The position numbers and the translations under genes are program-made. Shown here one piece after another: positions 32,970-43,257 of a stretch of 64,000 bases of DNA; position 1 is the first letter of the stretch; each line of letters starts with the position of its first letter. The stretch comes from UMGS1696 sp963642885. GTDB taxonomy: Bacteria; Bacillota; Clostridia; Oscillospirales; CAG-272. The notes beneath the pieces were generated by a model. That model saw only the letters and a list, made by a program, of their open reading frames with translations. It ran no database searches and was not told where the DNA came from. The stretch is from positions 15,520 to 79,519 of the forward strand of contig CAVIJI010000008.1 in the NCBI GenBank assembly GCA_963642885.1. Direction: 5' to 3'.

Positions 32970-34451
32970 TTATTCCATGTTGCTGTATTCCATAAGATAC
33001 TCATCAACCTCGACGGCACATGCCCTTCCCTCGGCTATCGCCCATACTACCAACGATTGCCCGCGATGAGCGTCTCCTGCGGTAAACACCTTAGGTACCG
33101 ATGTTGAATACTTTCCGCTGTCACTGATAAGACAACCACGTGCATTTTTTTGAACTCCGAAAGCCTCTGCAACATAGCTCTCACATCCCACAAAACCTGC
33201 GGCAATGAGTAAAAGATCACACGGTATTGTTTCCTCGCTTCCGCTAACCTCTTCCATAATTGTCCTGCCGCTTGATTCGTCCCTTTTCATATTGAGCTTA
33301 ACAGTCCGCAAAGCCGATATGTGCCCGTTTTCATCGGATAATATCTCCTTAACCGTTGTCTCATATATTCTCGGATCACGACCGAATACAACAGCCGCTT
33401 CTTCCTGCCCATAGTCATTCTTACAGATTCGCGGCCATTGCGGCCATGGATTACCGTCGGTACGTTTATCGGGCAGTTTTTTCATCATTTCAAGCTGAAC
33501 GACAGATGCGCATTTTTGCCGTATAGCGGTTCCGACACAATCATTTCCCGTGTCTCCGCCGCCTATTACAACAACATTCTTTCCGAACGCATCAATACCG
33601 AAATTTTCTCTGTCACCTATGATTTTTTCGGTCGCGGATGTGAGATAATCTACGGCGAAATATATACCTTCCGAATTTCTGCCCGGTACACTGATATCTC
33701 TTGCGGTTTTTGCACCGCAAGAAAGTACTACAGCATCGTAATCGCTAAGTATATCGGAAGCAGAAACATTAACGCCGACATTGGCACCGCATATAAATTC
33801 GACACCTTCTTCACGCATCATATTGACACGTCTCTCGATGACACTCTTATCCAATTTCATATTGGGAATGCCGTACATCAATAGTCCGCCGGGCTTAGCT
33901 GCTCGCTCAAATACCGTGACCGAGTGTCCTCTTTTATTAAGTCTTTCGGCAACAGTCAGACCCGCAGGACCCGAACCGATTACGGCTACTTTCTTACCGC
34001 TTCGAACTTTCGGAATCTCGGGCTTTATCCATCCGTTTTTATAACCTTCTTCTATAACGGCAAGCTCGTTGTCGTGGATGGTAACAGCATCTCCGTTCAT
34101 CCCGCATGTACATGCGGCTTCGCATAAAGCCGGGCACACACGTCCCGTGAATTCGGGAAAGTCATTGGTCTTCAACAGTCTTTTCAATGCCTCCTGCCAA
34201 TCTCCGTTGTATACAGCATCATTCCACTCGGGAATTAAATTGTGCAAAGGACATCCGCTGAACATCCCACCGTATAAAGTACCGGATTGACAGAACGGTA
34301 CCCCGCAATTCATACATCTCGAAGCCTGTTCACGACGCTGTACCGAATCCAAAATAGCGTGAAATTCGTTGAAATTATTAATTCGTTCCGACACAGGAAT
34401 ACATGGAGATGATATTCTGTTAAACTCTAAAAATCCCGTAGGTTTTCCCAT
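32970..34451 (-). CDS. gltD: Glutamate synthase (NADPH) small subunit
   Basis: This is the FAD-containing electron-input subunit of GOGAT. The N-terminal Cys-rich 4Fe-4S part includes CMNCGVPFCQ (about 43-52) and CPALCEAACTCG. FAD binding is shown by AVIGSGPAGLTVAERLNKRG, NADPH binding by VVIGGGDTGNDC, and the C-terminal FAD contact by FTAGDAHRGQSLVVWAI. At 493 aa it is full length. It lies 13 bp after gltB and is the last gene of asnB-gltB-gltD. Confidence 0.96.
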   Translation of the reverse strand: MGKPTGFLEFNRISSPCIPVSERINNFNEFHAILDSVQRREQASRCMNCGVPFCQSGTLYGGMFSGCPLHNLIPEWNDAVYNGDWQEALKRLLKTNDFPEFTGRVCPALCEAACTCGMNGDAVTIHDNELAVIEEGYKNGWIKPEIPKVRSGKKVAVIGSGPAGLTVAERLNKRGHSVTVFERAAKPGGLLMYGIPNMKLDKSVIERRVNMMREEGVEFICGANVGVNVSASDILSDYDAVVLSCGAKTARDISVPGRNSEGIYFAVDYLTSATEKIIGDRENFGIDAFGKNVVVIGGGDTGNDCVGTAIRQKCASVVQLEMMKKLPDKRTDGNPWPQWPRICKNDYGQEEAAVVFGRDPRIYETTVKEILSDENGHISALRTVKLNMKRDESSGRTIMEEVSGSEETIPCDLLLIAAGFVGCESYVAEAFGVQKNARGCLISDSGKYSTSVPKVFTAGDAHRGQSLVVWAIAEGRACAVEVDEYLMEYSNME

Positions 34452-34464
34452 AATTTATCTCCTC

Positions 34465-37400
34465 TTATTTAATAGTTTCGGCAAGATAAAATGCTTTTAA
34501 TTTAGCCTGTTCATAAGGAATCCCCTTCTCCTCGAGTTTTCCTATGCATATCATCATTTTACGATAATCCTCGGGTATAATTTTTTTGAAATTCGGTAAA
34601 AACTCATCAAAGTGTTCGAGTACTTTTTTTCCTAAAGCTGAACCTGTCTCCGCAACATGATTAGCAATCAATTTTTTCAGTTCATCGGCATCATGCTGCT
34701 CCGTTATCTCTGTCATCGTCACCATTTGTTTGTTCAGCTTAAGGTATAAATCGTGATCCGTATCGAGAACATACGCTATACCACCGCTCATTCCGGCCGC
34801 GAAATTTTTACCTGTTTTTCCCAAAATCACAGCGCAGCCACCTGTCATATATTCACATCCGTGATCTCCGCAGCCTTCGACTACGGCAACAGCACCCGAA
34901 TTCCTTACGCAGAATCTCTCACCTGCGATACCGTTAATATACGCCTCACCGCTTGTGGCTCCGTATAACGCAACATTACCTATAATAATATTTTTTTCTG
35001 CCGCAAAGCTCGAACCATCTTCGGGTTTTACCGTAAGTTTTCCCCCGGATAAACCTTTTCCGAAGTAATCGTTTGAATCACCTTTAAGCTTGATTGTCAA
35101 ACCCTTCGGCAGGAATGCTCCGAATGATTGACCGCCACCGCCGTTTGCATTTATGATATATGTGTCGTCTGTTAAAGTATTTCCGAATCTTTTTGTAATA
35201 ACAGAGCCGAGTATGGTCCCGAAAGTGCGGTTCGTACTTGATACCTTAATGTTTGTTTCATGTTTTCGGTTGCTCATGAAATATTTTTCGAATTCGGGAA
35301 TCAAAATCGATTCGTCTATTGTTTTTTCGAGTTCGAAATTATACTTTGCGCTGTTATCAAAATGATAATATCTTCCGTTGCTCTCCCCCATAAGGCTCGT
35401 TAAATCAATCGTTTCAGCACGATGAGTTATCAGCTTGCTGCGGACACGTATTTTTTCGGTATGTCCCACAAGTTCGTTAACGGTATGAACTCCGAGCTTT
35501 GCCATGATTTCACGCAGCTCTTCGGCGATAAATTTCATAAAATTCATAACATATTCGGGCTTTCCGCAAAAACGCTTTCTGAGCTCGGGATTTTGCGTTG
35601 CTATACCTACGGGACATGTATCGAGATTGCACACACGCATCATTACGCAGCCCATCGAAACAAGCGGTGCGGTAGCGAATCCGAATTCTTCGGCGCCGAG
35701 TATGCAAGCTATGGCTACATCTCTTCCGCTCATCAGTTTTCCGTCTGTTTCAAGTCTTACTCTTTCCCTCAGTCCGTTTTTTACAAGTGTTTGATGAGCT
35801 TCCGCAAGTCCCAATTCCCACGGTAAACCCGCATTATGTATAGAGCTTCGCGGAGCGGCACCTGTTCCGCCGTCGTATCCCGAAATCAGAACCACTTCTG
35901 CTCCTGCCTTCGCTACGCCTGACGCTATTGTACCGACTCCCGCTTCCGATACAAGCTTTACCGATATGCTCGCGTCACGATTAGCGTTTTTTAAATCAAA
36001 TATCAATTGTGCAAGATCTTCTATCGAATATATATCATGATGCGGCGGAGGTGAAATCAGTGAAACACCTGGTGTAGAGTAACGTGTTTCCGCAATCCAC
36101 GGATAAACCTTTTTTCCGGGTAAATGTCCCCCTTCTCCGGGCTTAGCGCCTTGTGCCATTTTTATCTGTATTTCCTTTGCGCTGCATAAATATTCGCTTG
36201 TCACTCCGAATCTTCCCGATGCAACCTGCTTTATGGCACTGTTTTTAATTGTCCCGAATCTTGCGGGATTTTCACCGCCCTCTCCCGAATTTGATTTACC
36301 TCCGAGTGTATTCATGGCTATAGCCATGCATTCATGGGCTTCCTGCGATATCGAACCGTATGACATTGCACCCGTTTTAAATCTCTTGACTATTTCGGAA
36401 ACAGGTTCGACCTCATCAAGCGGTATTCCTCCGTTTTCATCCCATACAAACTCCAAAAGGCCACGTAATGTATGAGGCTTTCTTTCGTCATCAACCGCAG
36501 CGGTATATTCTTTAAATCTTTCGTATGAACCTGTGTGAGTAGCTTCGCGAAGTGCTATGATTGTCTGAGGGTTATACATATGATCCTCGGCATTATTATT
36601 CGAACGAAGCTTATGTATTCCCGCGCTGTCCGCTGTAGTATCAACACCGAGTCCGAGAGGGTCAAATGCGTGATTATGGCGCCACTCTACACCCTCGTTT
36701 ATCTCCGCAAGACCTATACCCTCAACAGGACTTACAGTATTCGTGAAATACTTGTCGGTGACTGATTTACATATGCCCACAGCTTCGAATATCTGTGCCG
36801 ATTGATATGACTGAAGTGTCGATATACCCATTTTAGATGCTATTTTAACTATACCGTGAAGGATGGCGTTGTTATAATCTTCTATGGCAGTGTGATAATC
36901 CTTATCAAGTCTGCCGCTGTCGATAAGCGAAGCAACACACTCCTGTGCAAGATACGGATTTATCGCACGTGCTCCGTAACCGAGCAATGTCGCAAAATGA
37001 TGTACATCTCTCGGCTCACCGCTTTCAAGAATTATGGAAACCGATGTACGCTTTTTGGTTCGAATGAGGTACTGCTCCATTGCGGAAACAGCCAGAAGTG
37101 ACGGTATTGCGACATGATTTTCGTCTATACCTCTGTCTGATAAAATCAAAATATTGGCTCCGTCACGGTATTCTCTGTCGCATTCAACGAAAAGTCTGTC
37201 TAATGCTTTTTCCAAAGAAGTATTCTTATAATACAGCAATGATACCGTAGATACTTTAAATCCCGATTTGTTCATAGAGCGTATCTTCATTAAATCTACG
37301 GACGTCAGTATCGGATTGTTAATCTGAAGCACACTGCAGTTATCGGGCTTTTCTTCCAGTAAATTTCCATCTGAACCGACATAAACCGTAGTATCCGTTA

Positions 37401-38991
37401 CTATTTCCTCACGAAGTGAGTCTATAGGAGGATTGGTCACTTGAGCGAAAAGCTGCTTGAAATAATTGAATAAGGGCTGATGTTTCTCGGATAATACCGC
37501 TAACGGAACATCACATCCCATTGAAGCAGTTGCTTCGATTCCGTTCTTCGCCATCGGTAAAATTGCGTCGTTTATGTCTTCGTATGTATAACCGAATACT
37601 TTACACAGTCTGTCTCTTTCCTGTGCGGTATACATGGAAACCTTTTTATTCGGTACCGAAAGTGATGAAAGTGAAACAAGATACCTGTCAAGCCATTCAC
37701 CGTATGGTTTACGTGAAGCATAATATTCCTTGCATTCTTCGTCGGATACAATTTTTTTATTAACCGTATCTACAAGAAGCATTTTACCGGGTTCCAAACG
37801 TGACTTGCATACAATATCATCTGACGGTATTTCGAGAACTCCGACTTCAGATGAAAGGATAAGCCTTCTGTCTTTTGTCACATAGTATCTTGCCGGTCTT
37901 AATCCGTTTCTGTCGAGCACAGCCCCTATAATATCACCGTCGGAAAATAAAATAGCTGCGGGACCATCCCACGGTTCCATCATGGTTGCGTAATACCTGT
38001 AAAGGTCTCGCTTCTCACGGGTCATGTCCGTACTGTTTTTCCACGGTTCGGGAATCGTTATCATTACGGCAAGAGGCAACGGAATACCGTTCATTTCGAG
38101 AAATTCAAGTGTATTGTCCAGCATAGCGGAATCCGAGCCGGATGCGGATATAACCGGATATACCTTGTCCAAATCCGATTGCATCAGTGTCGAACGCATT
38201 GTTTCCTCACGTGCGAGCATTCTGTCCGCATTGCCTCTGATTGTATTGATTTCACCGTTATGCAAAATAAGGCGATTCGGGTGGGCTCTCTCCCAACTCG
38301 GTGTTGTATTGGTAGAAAATCTGGAATGAACCATAGCGATTGCACTTTCGTATGATTCGTCCATAAGATCAAGATAAAACCTTCTGAGCTGCTTTACGAG
38401 GAACATGCCTTTGTATACAACCGTACGTGACGACAATGAACATACATATGTATTGTCATTGCTCTGCTCGAAAACTCTTCGTATCACATACAGCTTTCTG
38501 TCAAAATCAAGTCCGCGTGATATATTCGACGGTCGTTCAACAAAACATTGAGCAATGAACGGCATGGTATTCTTGGCTTTTTCGCCCAAAATCGTGCTGT
38601 CGGTCGGAACATCTCTCCAACCGAGCAGCCGTACACCTTCCTTATCGCAAATAATTTCAAACATTTTTTTAGCTTGACGTCTTGCAAGAGTATTTTGCGG
38701 AAAGAAAAACATACCGACACCATAGTCACGGCTATTCGGCAAATCGAATCCCAGAGGTTTAACCGCTTTCGAGAAGAAAGTATGTGAAATCTGCAAAAGA
38801 ATTCCGACTCCGTCACCTGTCTCCCCTGTTGCGTCCTTACCCGCTCTGTGCTCTAACTTTTCAACAATCGACAATGCGTCATTCACTATCGAATAAGATG
38901 CAGTGCCGTCTATGCTGACTACCGCACCTATACCGCATGCATCATGTTCATAGCTCTCACTGTATAATGTTTTTTGCTGACCATCCGTCAT
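34465..38991 (-). CDS. gltB: Glutamate synthase large subunit
   Basis: GltB transfers the amide of glutamine to 2-oxoglutarate. I start at the ATG at 38989-38991 (1508 aa): this avoids overlap with asnB, and GGGAAGGG lies upstream. The catalytic N-terminal Cys of the class II amidotransferase domain is in HDACGIG (Cys19 here, so a short propeptide is removed). The central and FMN-binding synthase domains follow, with GEGGENPARFGTIKNSAIKQVASGRFGV and GYDGGTGAAPRSSI. The 3Fe-4S cysteines lie in CVMMRVCNLDTCPVGIATQ. The C-terminal GXGXG beta-helix contains NANGGGGQSFGAF and GLSGGKLTV. asnB precedes it by 22 bp. Confidence 0.97.
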   Translation of the reverse strand: MTDGQQKTLYSESYEHDACGIGAVVSIDGTASYSIVNDALSIVEKLEHRAGKDATGETGDGVGILLQISHTFFSKAVKPLGFDLPNSRDYGVGMFFFPQNTLARRQAKKMFEIICDKEGVRLLGWRDVPTDSTILGEKAKNTMPFIAQCFVERPSNISRGLDFDRKLYVIRRVFEQSNDNTYVCSLSSRTVVYKGMFLVKQLRRFYLDLMDESYESAIAMVHSRFSTNTTPSWERAHPNRLILHNGEINTIRGNADRMLAREETMRSTLMQSDLDKVYPVISASGSDSAMLDNTLEFLEMNGIPLPLAVMITIPEPWKNSTDMTREKRDLYRYYATMMEPWDGPAAILFSDGDIIGAVLDRNGLRPARYYVTKDRRLILSSEVGVLEIPSDDIVCKSRLEPGKMLLVDTVNKKIVSDEECKEYYASRKPYGEWLDRYLVSLSSLSVPNKKVSMYTAQERDRLCKVFGYTYEDINDAILPMAKNGIEATASMGCDVPLAVLSEKHQPLFNYFKQLFAQVTNPPIDSLREEIVTDTTVYVGSDGNLLEEKPDNCSVLQINNPILTSVDLMKIRSMNKSGFKVSTVSLLYYKNTSLEKALDRLFVECDREYRDGANILILSDRGIDENHVAIPSLLAVSAMEQYLIRTKKRTSVSIILESGEPRDVHHFATLLGYGARAINPYLAQECVASLIDSGRLDKDYHTAIEDYNNAILHGIVKIASKMGISTLQSYQSAQIFEAVGICKSVTDKYFTNTVSPVEGIGLAEINEGVEWRHNHAFDPLGLGVDTTADSAGIHKLRSNNNAEDHMYNPQTIIALREATHTGSYERFKEYTAAVDDERKPHTLRGLLEFVWDENGGIPLDEVEPVSEIVKRFKTGAMSYGSISQEAHECMAIAMNTLGGKSNSGEGGENPARFGTIKNSAIKQVASGRFGVTSEYLCSAKEIQIKMAQGAKPGEGGHLPGKKVYPWIAETRYSTPGVSLISPPPHHDIYSIEDLAQLIFDLKNANRDASISVKLVSEAGVGTIASGVAKAGAEVVLISGYDGGTGAAPRSSIHNAGLPWELGLAEAHQTLVKNGLRERVRLETDGKLMSGRDVAIACILGAEEFGFATAPLVSMGCVMMRVCNLDTCPVGIATQNPELRKRFCGKPEYVMNFMKFIAEELREIMAKLGVHTVNELVGHTEKIRVRSKLITHRAETIDLTSLMGESNGRYYHFDNSAKYNFELEKTIDESILIPEFEKYFMSNRKHETNIKVSSTNRTFGTILGSVITKRFGNTLTDDTYIINANGGGGQSFGAFLPKGLTIKLKGDSNDYFGKGLSGGKLTVKPEDGSSFAAEKNIIIGNVALYGATSGEAYINGIAGERFCVRNSGAVAVVEGCGDHGCEYMTGGCAVILGKTGKNFAAGMSGGIAYVLDTDHDLYLKLNKQMVTMTEITEQHDADELKKLIANHVAETGSALGKKVLEHFDEFLPNFKKIIPEDYRKMMICIGKLEEKGIPYEQAKLKAFYLAETIK

Positions 38992-39013
38992 ATCTCTACC
39001 CTTCCCACCGATT

Positions 39014-40594
39014 TTATTTACCGCTTTCTCCGTAATTTGCCAGAACCCTTGCAGATGGATCATTTACATCACATCCTGCCCAATCTTTGTTCGGCATCCA
39101 GAATCCTGTAATCATTTCCGCCTGATCGGGATAATATTTTTCGAATAACTCCCTGTACAGCAATGACTCCTTGGTAAACGGAACGGCATATGTGTATTTT
39201 TTTATTCTGTTTTTAAATTCATCATCCGTGTACTTCTTTTCGGCAAATGCTTTCAAATCATCCACCATGGAATGCCCAACCGCATCACTGAATGCGGCTT
39301 TCTCTCTCATCAAGATGTTTCTCGGAAGCCATTCACCCTCAAATGCGTGTCTTAAAAGATATTTACCTATGCCCCGGCTGTTAATCTTCATTTCGGGATT
39401 AAGTGCTAAAACATACTGTGCAAAATCTATATCTCCGAACGGAACTCTCGCCTCAAGTGAATTTACCGAAATACATCTGTCGGCTCTCAGCACATCATAC
39501 ATGTGTATCTCGCGGATTCTTTTCTCGGATTCCTTTTGAAAAGCATAAGCCGATGGAGCGTAATCGGTGTATTTATATCCGAAAAGCTCATCCGAAATTT
39601 CACCTGTCAATATCACACGCAAATCAGTGTTATCGTGTATATATTTGCATACCAAATACATACCTATCGAAGCACGAATTGTCGTAATGTCATATGAGCC
39701 GATTACAGACACAACCGTCGGTAATGCCTCTAAAACATCACTCTCGGTAATTATTACCTCCGTATGTTCGGATTTAATATAATCCGCAACCTCTCTCGCA
39801 TATTTTAAATCTATCGCATCGGTGCTCATTCCAATAGCAAAGGTTCTGATAGGCTTTTCCGAAAGTCTTGCGGCAATCGAGCAAACAAGCGATGAATCCA
39901 AGCCTCCGGATAATAAAAATCCTATCGGTGCATCTGCATCCAAACGCTTCTTTACTCCGCTTATCAACTTATCTTTGATTTTCCGTGCCGATGTTTCGAG
40001 GTCATCGTATATTACACTCTTCGGGCATGAAATATCATTGTAGCAGATAAATCTACCTCTTTTGTAAAAATGTCCCGGAGGAAACGGTTTGATTTTATCA
40101 CAGATACCTACAAGGTTTTTGGCTTCGCTTGCGAACAATATCCCGCCGCATTTATCAAAGCCGTAAAACAAAGGACGTATTCCTATCGGATCACGTGCGG
40201 CAATTAACTCCTTTGCTTTGCCATCGTAAATAATGCATGCGAACTCTGCGTCCAACTTTGCGAACATATCGGTTCCGTATTCCTTGTATAAAGGAAGAAG
40301 AAGTTCACAATCCGATTCTCCGAAAAACTTATAACCTTTGCCTTCAAGCTCCGTTTTCAGGCTTCTGAAGCCGTATATTTCACCGTTGCATACAGAATAA
40401 CAGTCTTCATACGAAAACGGCTGCATTCCCCTCTCATCCGGTCCCATAATCGAAAGTCTGTGAAATCCGAGTATGCCGCCATCGACATTTATAATCCTCG
40501 ACATATCCGGCCCACGTGATACTGTTTTATCAAAGCCTTCGATGAATTTTTCCTGTGATATTGTATTTCCGTAATATCCCATGATAGAACACAT
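39014..40594 (-). CDS. asnB: Asparagine synthase (glutamine-hydrolysing)
   Basis: AsnB makes asparagine from aspartate, ATP and glutamine. The protein begins Met-Cys-Ser-Ile-Met-Gly, so Cys2 is the amidotransferase nucleophile after Met removal, which fixes the start at 40594. RLSIMGPDERGMQPF and CNGEIYGF belong to the glutaminase domain. The synthetase domain has the PP-loop LLSGGLDSSLV and SLEARVPFGDIDFAQYVL. It has 526 aa, close to the E. coli-type length. It heads an operon with gltB and gltD, and its leader carries an Asn T-box. Confidence 0.96.
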   Translation of the reverse strand: MCSIMGYYGNTISQEKFIEGFDKTVSRGPDMSRIINVDGGILGFHRLSIMGPDERGMQPFSYEDCYSVCNGEIYGFRSLKTELEGKGYKFFGESDCELLLPLYKEYGTDMFAKLDAEFACIIYDGKAKELIAARDPIGIRPLFYGFDKCGGILFASEAKNLVGICDKIKPFPPGHFYKRGRFICYNDISCPKSVIYDDLETSARKIKDKLISGVKKRLDADAPIGFLLSGGLDSSLVCSIAARLSEKPIRTFAIGMSTDAIDLKYAREVADYIKSEHTEVIITESDVLEALPTVVSVIGSYDITTIRASIGMYLVCKYIHDNTDLRVILTGEISDELFGYKYTDYAPSAYAFQKESEKRIREIHMYDVLRADRCISVNSLEARVPFGDIDFAQYVLALNPEMKINSRGIGKYLLRHAFEGEWLPRNILMREKAAFSDAVGHSMVDDLKAFAEKKYTDDEFKNRIKKYTYAVPFTKESLLYRELFEKYYPDQAEMITGFWMPNKDWAGCDVNDPSARVLANYGESGK

Positions 40595-40639
40595 ATTATA
40601 CTCCGTTTAAGCACAACTTTATTGAATTTCAGGACGAAC

Positions 40640-40868
40640 TGTGCTGTCCGCGGTGCCACCTGTATTATCCGCATAGGATCTCTTTACTGCTCATTATTTA
40701 AGCATTGCAAATTAACGCTTTGCACACGCCGTACCTACTGTCATATATATGAGTTCGGTTTGGGGCTCGAAGGTGTTATTCGCGCAGGCATCGGAATACG
40801 TTTCTCACTGTCACGTACTCACTGTGTCCTCTGTATCTGCGGTACTTCTCCTCGTCACAGCCTTTTTT
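40640..40868 (-). ncRNA. T-box leader of asnB-gltB-gltD (tRNA-Asn)
   Basis: Read on the minus strand, the loop-E strands are AGTA (40843-40846) and GAA. They are followed by U, then the specifier AAC (40775-40777, an Asn codon), then the conserved A. The antiterminator sequence AGGTGGCACCGCGG lies at 40648-40661. Its TGGC (40655-40658) implies a tRNA with G73, which bacterial tRNA-Asn has. Both readings agree with asnB as target. Between the T-box and the asnB start I see only a weak stem and no T-run. Regulation may therefore be translational or use an atypical terminator. Confidence 0.92.
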
Positions 40869-40919
40869 CACTTTATTTTTTAATTATAATTGTTTTATTC
40901 TCGGTAAGCCGATTCTACT

Positions 40920-43013
40920 TTATCTGACTCCGAAAAGAAGCTCACCGTATGACGGATAAGGCCAATTTTCACCTGAGGCAATAGTTTCCATTTCATCCGC
41001 GGGAATACGCATTGCTTTCATATCCGGAATAATCGTTGATTTATAAAACTCGGCAAGCTCGGCACAGTCTTTAATCGATTTTGCCGAAATAAGATCGAGC
41101 TCCGTCTTCTTTACAGCCGCATTGCATGCTCCGATTAATGCGCACAGATTCTTAATACTTTCCTTTTCATAGGTGCAATCCACATCAACGTCAAATGATG
41201 TTTTTACGGCAGCATTTTGCGCAAGCTCTGCCGAATATTTACTCATCGCGGGAAGTATATCTTTTCTCGCCATATCGAGCATTGTGAGTGCTTCTATATT
41301 TATTATCTTACAATAATTTTCAAGAAGTACCTCATGTCTTGCGATAAGCTCCGTTTTGCTGTACACATTATGACTTGTGAACAGCAATACATTTTTATCG
41401 TCCAACATATGCGAGAGTGCATCGGGAGTGGTTTTGAAATTGTACAAACCTCTCTTTTCCGCTTCCTTTACCCAAGATTCATCGTATCCGTCGCCGTTAA
41501 AGATTATTCTCTTATGCTCTTTAATTGTTTTCTTAATAAGCTCATGCAAATCTGCTTCGAAATTGTTTGAACCCTCGAGTATATCGGCAAACTGCTTCAA
41601 TTCCTCGGCAACAGTCGTATTCAGCACCGTATTTGCACATGATATCGAAGCGGCTGAGCCGAGCATACGGAATTCGAATTTATTTCCCGTGAACGCGAAA
41701 GGACTTGTTCTGTTTCTGTCCGTCGTATCTTTGGGGAACTTGGGAAGAGTATGTACACCGATACGCATTAACTCTTTTTGCTTCGAATCGTACTTTTCGT
41801 CCTTCTCGATTGCTTCGAGTATTTCCGAAAGATCTGTACCGAGAAACATCGAAACTATCGCAGGCGGTGCCTCGTTAGCACCTAATCTGTGATCGTTTCC
41901 GGCGGATGCTACCGAAATTCTGAGAAGATCCTGATATTCATCAACGGCTTTGATTACGGCACAAAGGAAAAGTAAGAATTGCGCATTTTCGTACGGTGTT
42001 TCTCCGGGTTCGAGAAGGTTGGTTCCTTTATCCGTTGATATGGACCAGTTGTTATGCTTACCGCTTCCGTTCACACCCGCAAACGGCTTTTCATGAAGCA
42101 AACATACCATTCCGTGACGTTTTGCAACCTTTTGCATCATTTCCATAGTAATTTGATTGTGATCAGCCGCAATATTCGTCGTAGTAAATATCGGTGCCAT
42201 TTCATGCTGTGCGGGAGCTACTTCATTATGTTCTGTTTTCGCCAAAACTCCCAGCTTCCACAATTCTTCGTTGAGTTCCTTCATAAATGAGGCTACACGT
42301 GGTTTTATGGCACCGAAATAGTGATCGTCAAGTTCCTGTCCCTTCGGAGCCATTGCACCGAACAAAGTTCTTCCCGTATATATCAAATCTTTTCTCTTGT
42401 CATACAGATTCTTATCGACTAAGAAATATTCCTGTTCGGGGCCTACCGTCGTTTTTACCGATGAAACATCATCGTTTCCGAATAATTTCAAAACGCGTAA
42501 AGCCTGACGGTTTATCGCCTCCATGGAACGGAGAAGTGCTGTTTTCTGATCGAGAGCCTCACCGCCGTACGAACAAAATACCGTCGGAATATAGAGCACA
42601 CCGTCTTTTATAAACGCATATGAAGTTGCATCCCACGCCGTATATCCTCTCGCTTCAAATGTAGCACGCAATCCGCCCGACGGGAATGAAGAAGCATCGG
42701 GCTCACCGCGCATCAGCTCCTTACCTGAGAATTCCATTATCACTTTTCCGTTAGGCTTCGGCGAGATAAAGCTGTCGTGCTTCTCGGCAGTAACACCCGT
42801 CATCGGCTGGAACCAATGAGTATAGTGAGTTGCCCCTTTTTCGATTGCCCAATCTTTCATTGCGTTCGCGACAACAGTAGCTACTTCAGTATCAAGATGC
42901 TTTCCGTTTTTTATTGTTTTTTGTAATGTCTTATATGTTTCCTTGGGAAGTCTTGCCTCCATCACGGAATCATCGAAAACCATTGACGCAAATAATTCGG
43001 TTATTGTACTCAT
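40920..43013 (-). CDS. glnN: Glutamine synthetase type III
   Basis: GSIII makes glutamine from glutamate, ammonia and ATP. The 697-aa length, far above the 440-470 aa of GSI, and blocks such as FPSGGLRATFEARGYTAWD, TVGPEQEYFL, LAKTEHNEVAPAQHEMAPIF and GVNGSGKHNNWS identify the type III family. The start is ATG 43011-43013, with GGAGG eight bases upstream; the longer open frame to 43046 is not needed. The leader contains a strong terminator and an ANTAR-like hairpin. A second synthetase gene (glnA) is divergent, and asnB-gltBD follows on the same strand. Confidence 0.97.
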   Translation of the reverse strand: MSTITELFASMVFDDSVMEARLPKETYKTLQKTIKNGKHLDTEVATVVANAMKDWAIEKGATHYTHWFQPMTGVTAEKHDSFISPKPNGKVIMEFSGKELMRGEPDASSFPSGGLRATFEARGYTAWDATSYAFIKDGVLYIPTVFCSYGGEALDQKTALLRSMEAINRQALRVLKLFGNDDVSSVKTTVGPEQEYFLVDKNLYDKRKDLIYTGRTLFGAMAPKGQELDDHYFGAIKPRVASFMKELNEELWKLGVLAKTEHNEVAPAQHEMAPIFTTTNIAADHNQITMEMMQKVAKRHGMVCLLHEKPFAGVNGSGKHNNWSISTDKGTNLLEPGETPYENAQFLLFLCAVIKAVDEYQDLLRISVASAGNDHRLGANEAPPAIVSMFLGTDLSEILEAIEKDEKYDSKQKELMRIGVHTLPKFPKDTTDRNRTSPFAFTGNKFEFRMLGSAASISCANTVLNTTVAEELKQFADILEGSNNFEADLHELIKKTIKEHKRIIFNGDGYDESWVKEAEKRGLYNFKTTPDALSHMLDDKNVLLFTSHNVYSKTELIARHEVLLENYCKIINIEALTMLDMARKDILPAMSKYSAELAQNAAVKTSFDVDVDCTYEKESIKNLCALIGACNAAVKKTELDLISAKSIKDCAELAEFYKSTIIPDMKAMRIPADEMETIASGENWPYPSYGELLFGVR

Positions 43014-43033
43014 CTTAATCCTCCAAATGAATG

Positions 43034-43163
43034 AAAAAAGCGACAATCGGGCAGGAAAATATCGGTCTGAACAGACCGTATTTTACCGACGCCATTGTCG
43101 CTGTTAATCATATTAATATTATAAGTGAACACCTGTATCATTAACGGTTGTCCGCTTACTATG
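43034..43163 (-). promoter_or_regulatory. glnN leader: terminator and ANTAR-type antiterminator hairpin
   Basis: On the minus strand a long terminator pairs AGCGACAAT (43094-43102) with ATTGTCGCT (43035-43043 region). It is extended by AAAATA/TATTTT and CGGTC/GACCG (43063-43078) and ends in T6, just before the glnN ribosome site. Overlapping its 5' arm is a competing hairpin CGAC-AATGGC-GTCG (43087-43100). Its six-base loop has A at position 1 and G at position 4, the signature of RNAs bound by ANTAR proteins. Those RNAs have two such hairpins, and the expected upstream partner is not clear here. An ANTAR protein is encoded at 44549-45139. Confidence 0.72.
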
Positions 43164-43169
43164 TGCATT

Positions 43170-43198
43170 ATTATATCACCCACATAAAGTCTTGTCAA
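43170..43198 (-). promoter_or_regulatory. Promoter of glnN
   Basis: On the minus strand TTGACA (43193-43198) and TATAAT (43170-43175) are perfect consensus boxes with a 17-bp spacer. The 5' leader would be about 150 bases. Confidence 0.93.
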
Positions 43199-43228
43199 TC
43201 AGTAAAATAAAAAAACACGTCTGACACC

Positions 43229-43257
43229 TTGACAAATTTTTGCCGTCAAAGTATAAT
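43229..43257 (+). promoter_or_regulatory. Promoter of glnA-ANTAR operon
   Basis: TTGACA (43229-43234) and TATAAT (43252-43257) are perfect consensus boxes with a 17-bp spacer, back to back with the glnN promoter. The short leader to 43323 has no terminator. Confidence 0.93.

Noticed and set aside
43063..43140. Two hairpins with identical TGTTCA six-base loops in the glnN leader, considered as the ANTAR pair
   Set aside because: The loops lack A at position 1 and G at position 4, and one is simply the apex of the terminator.
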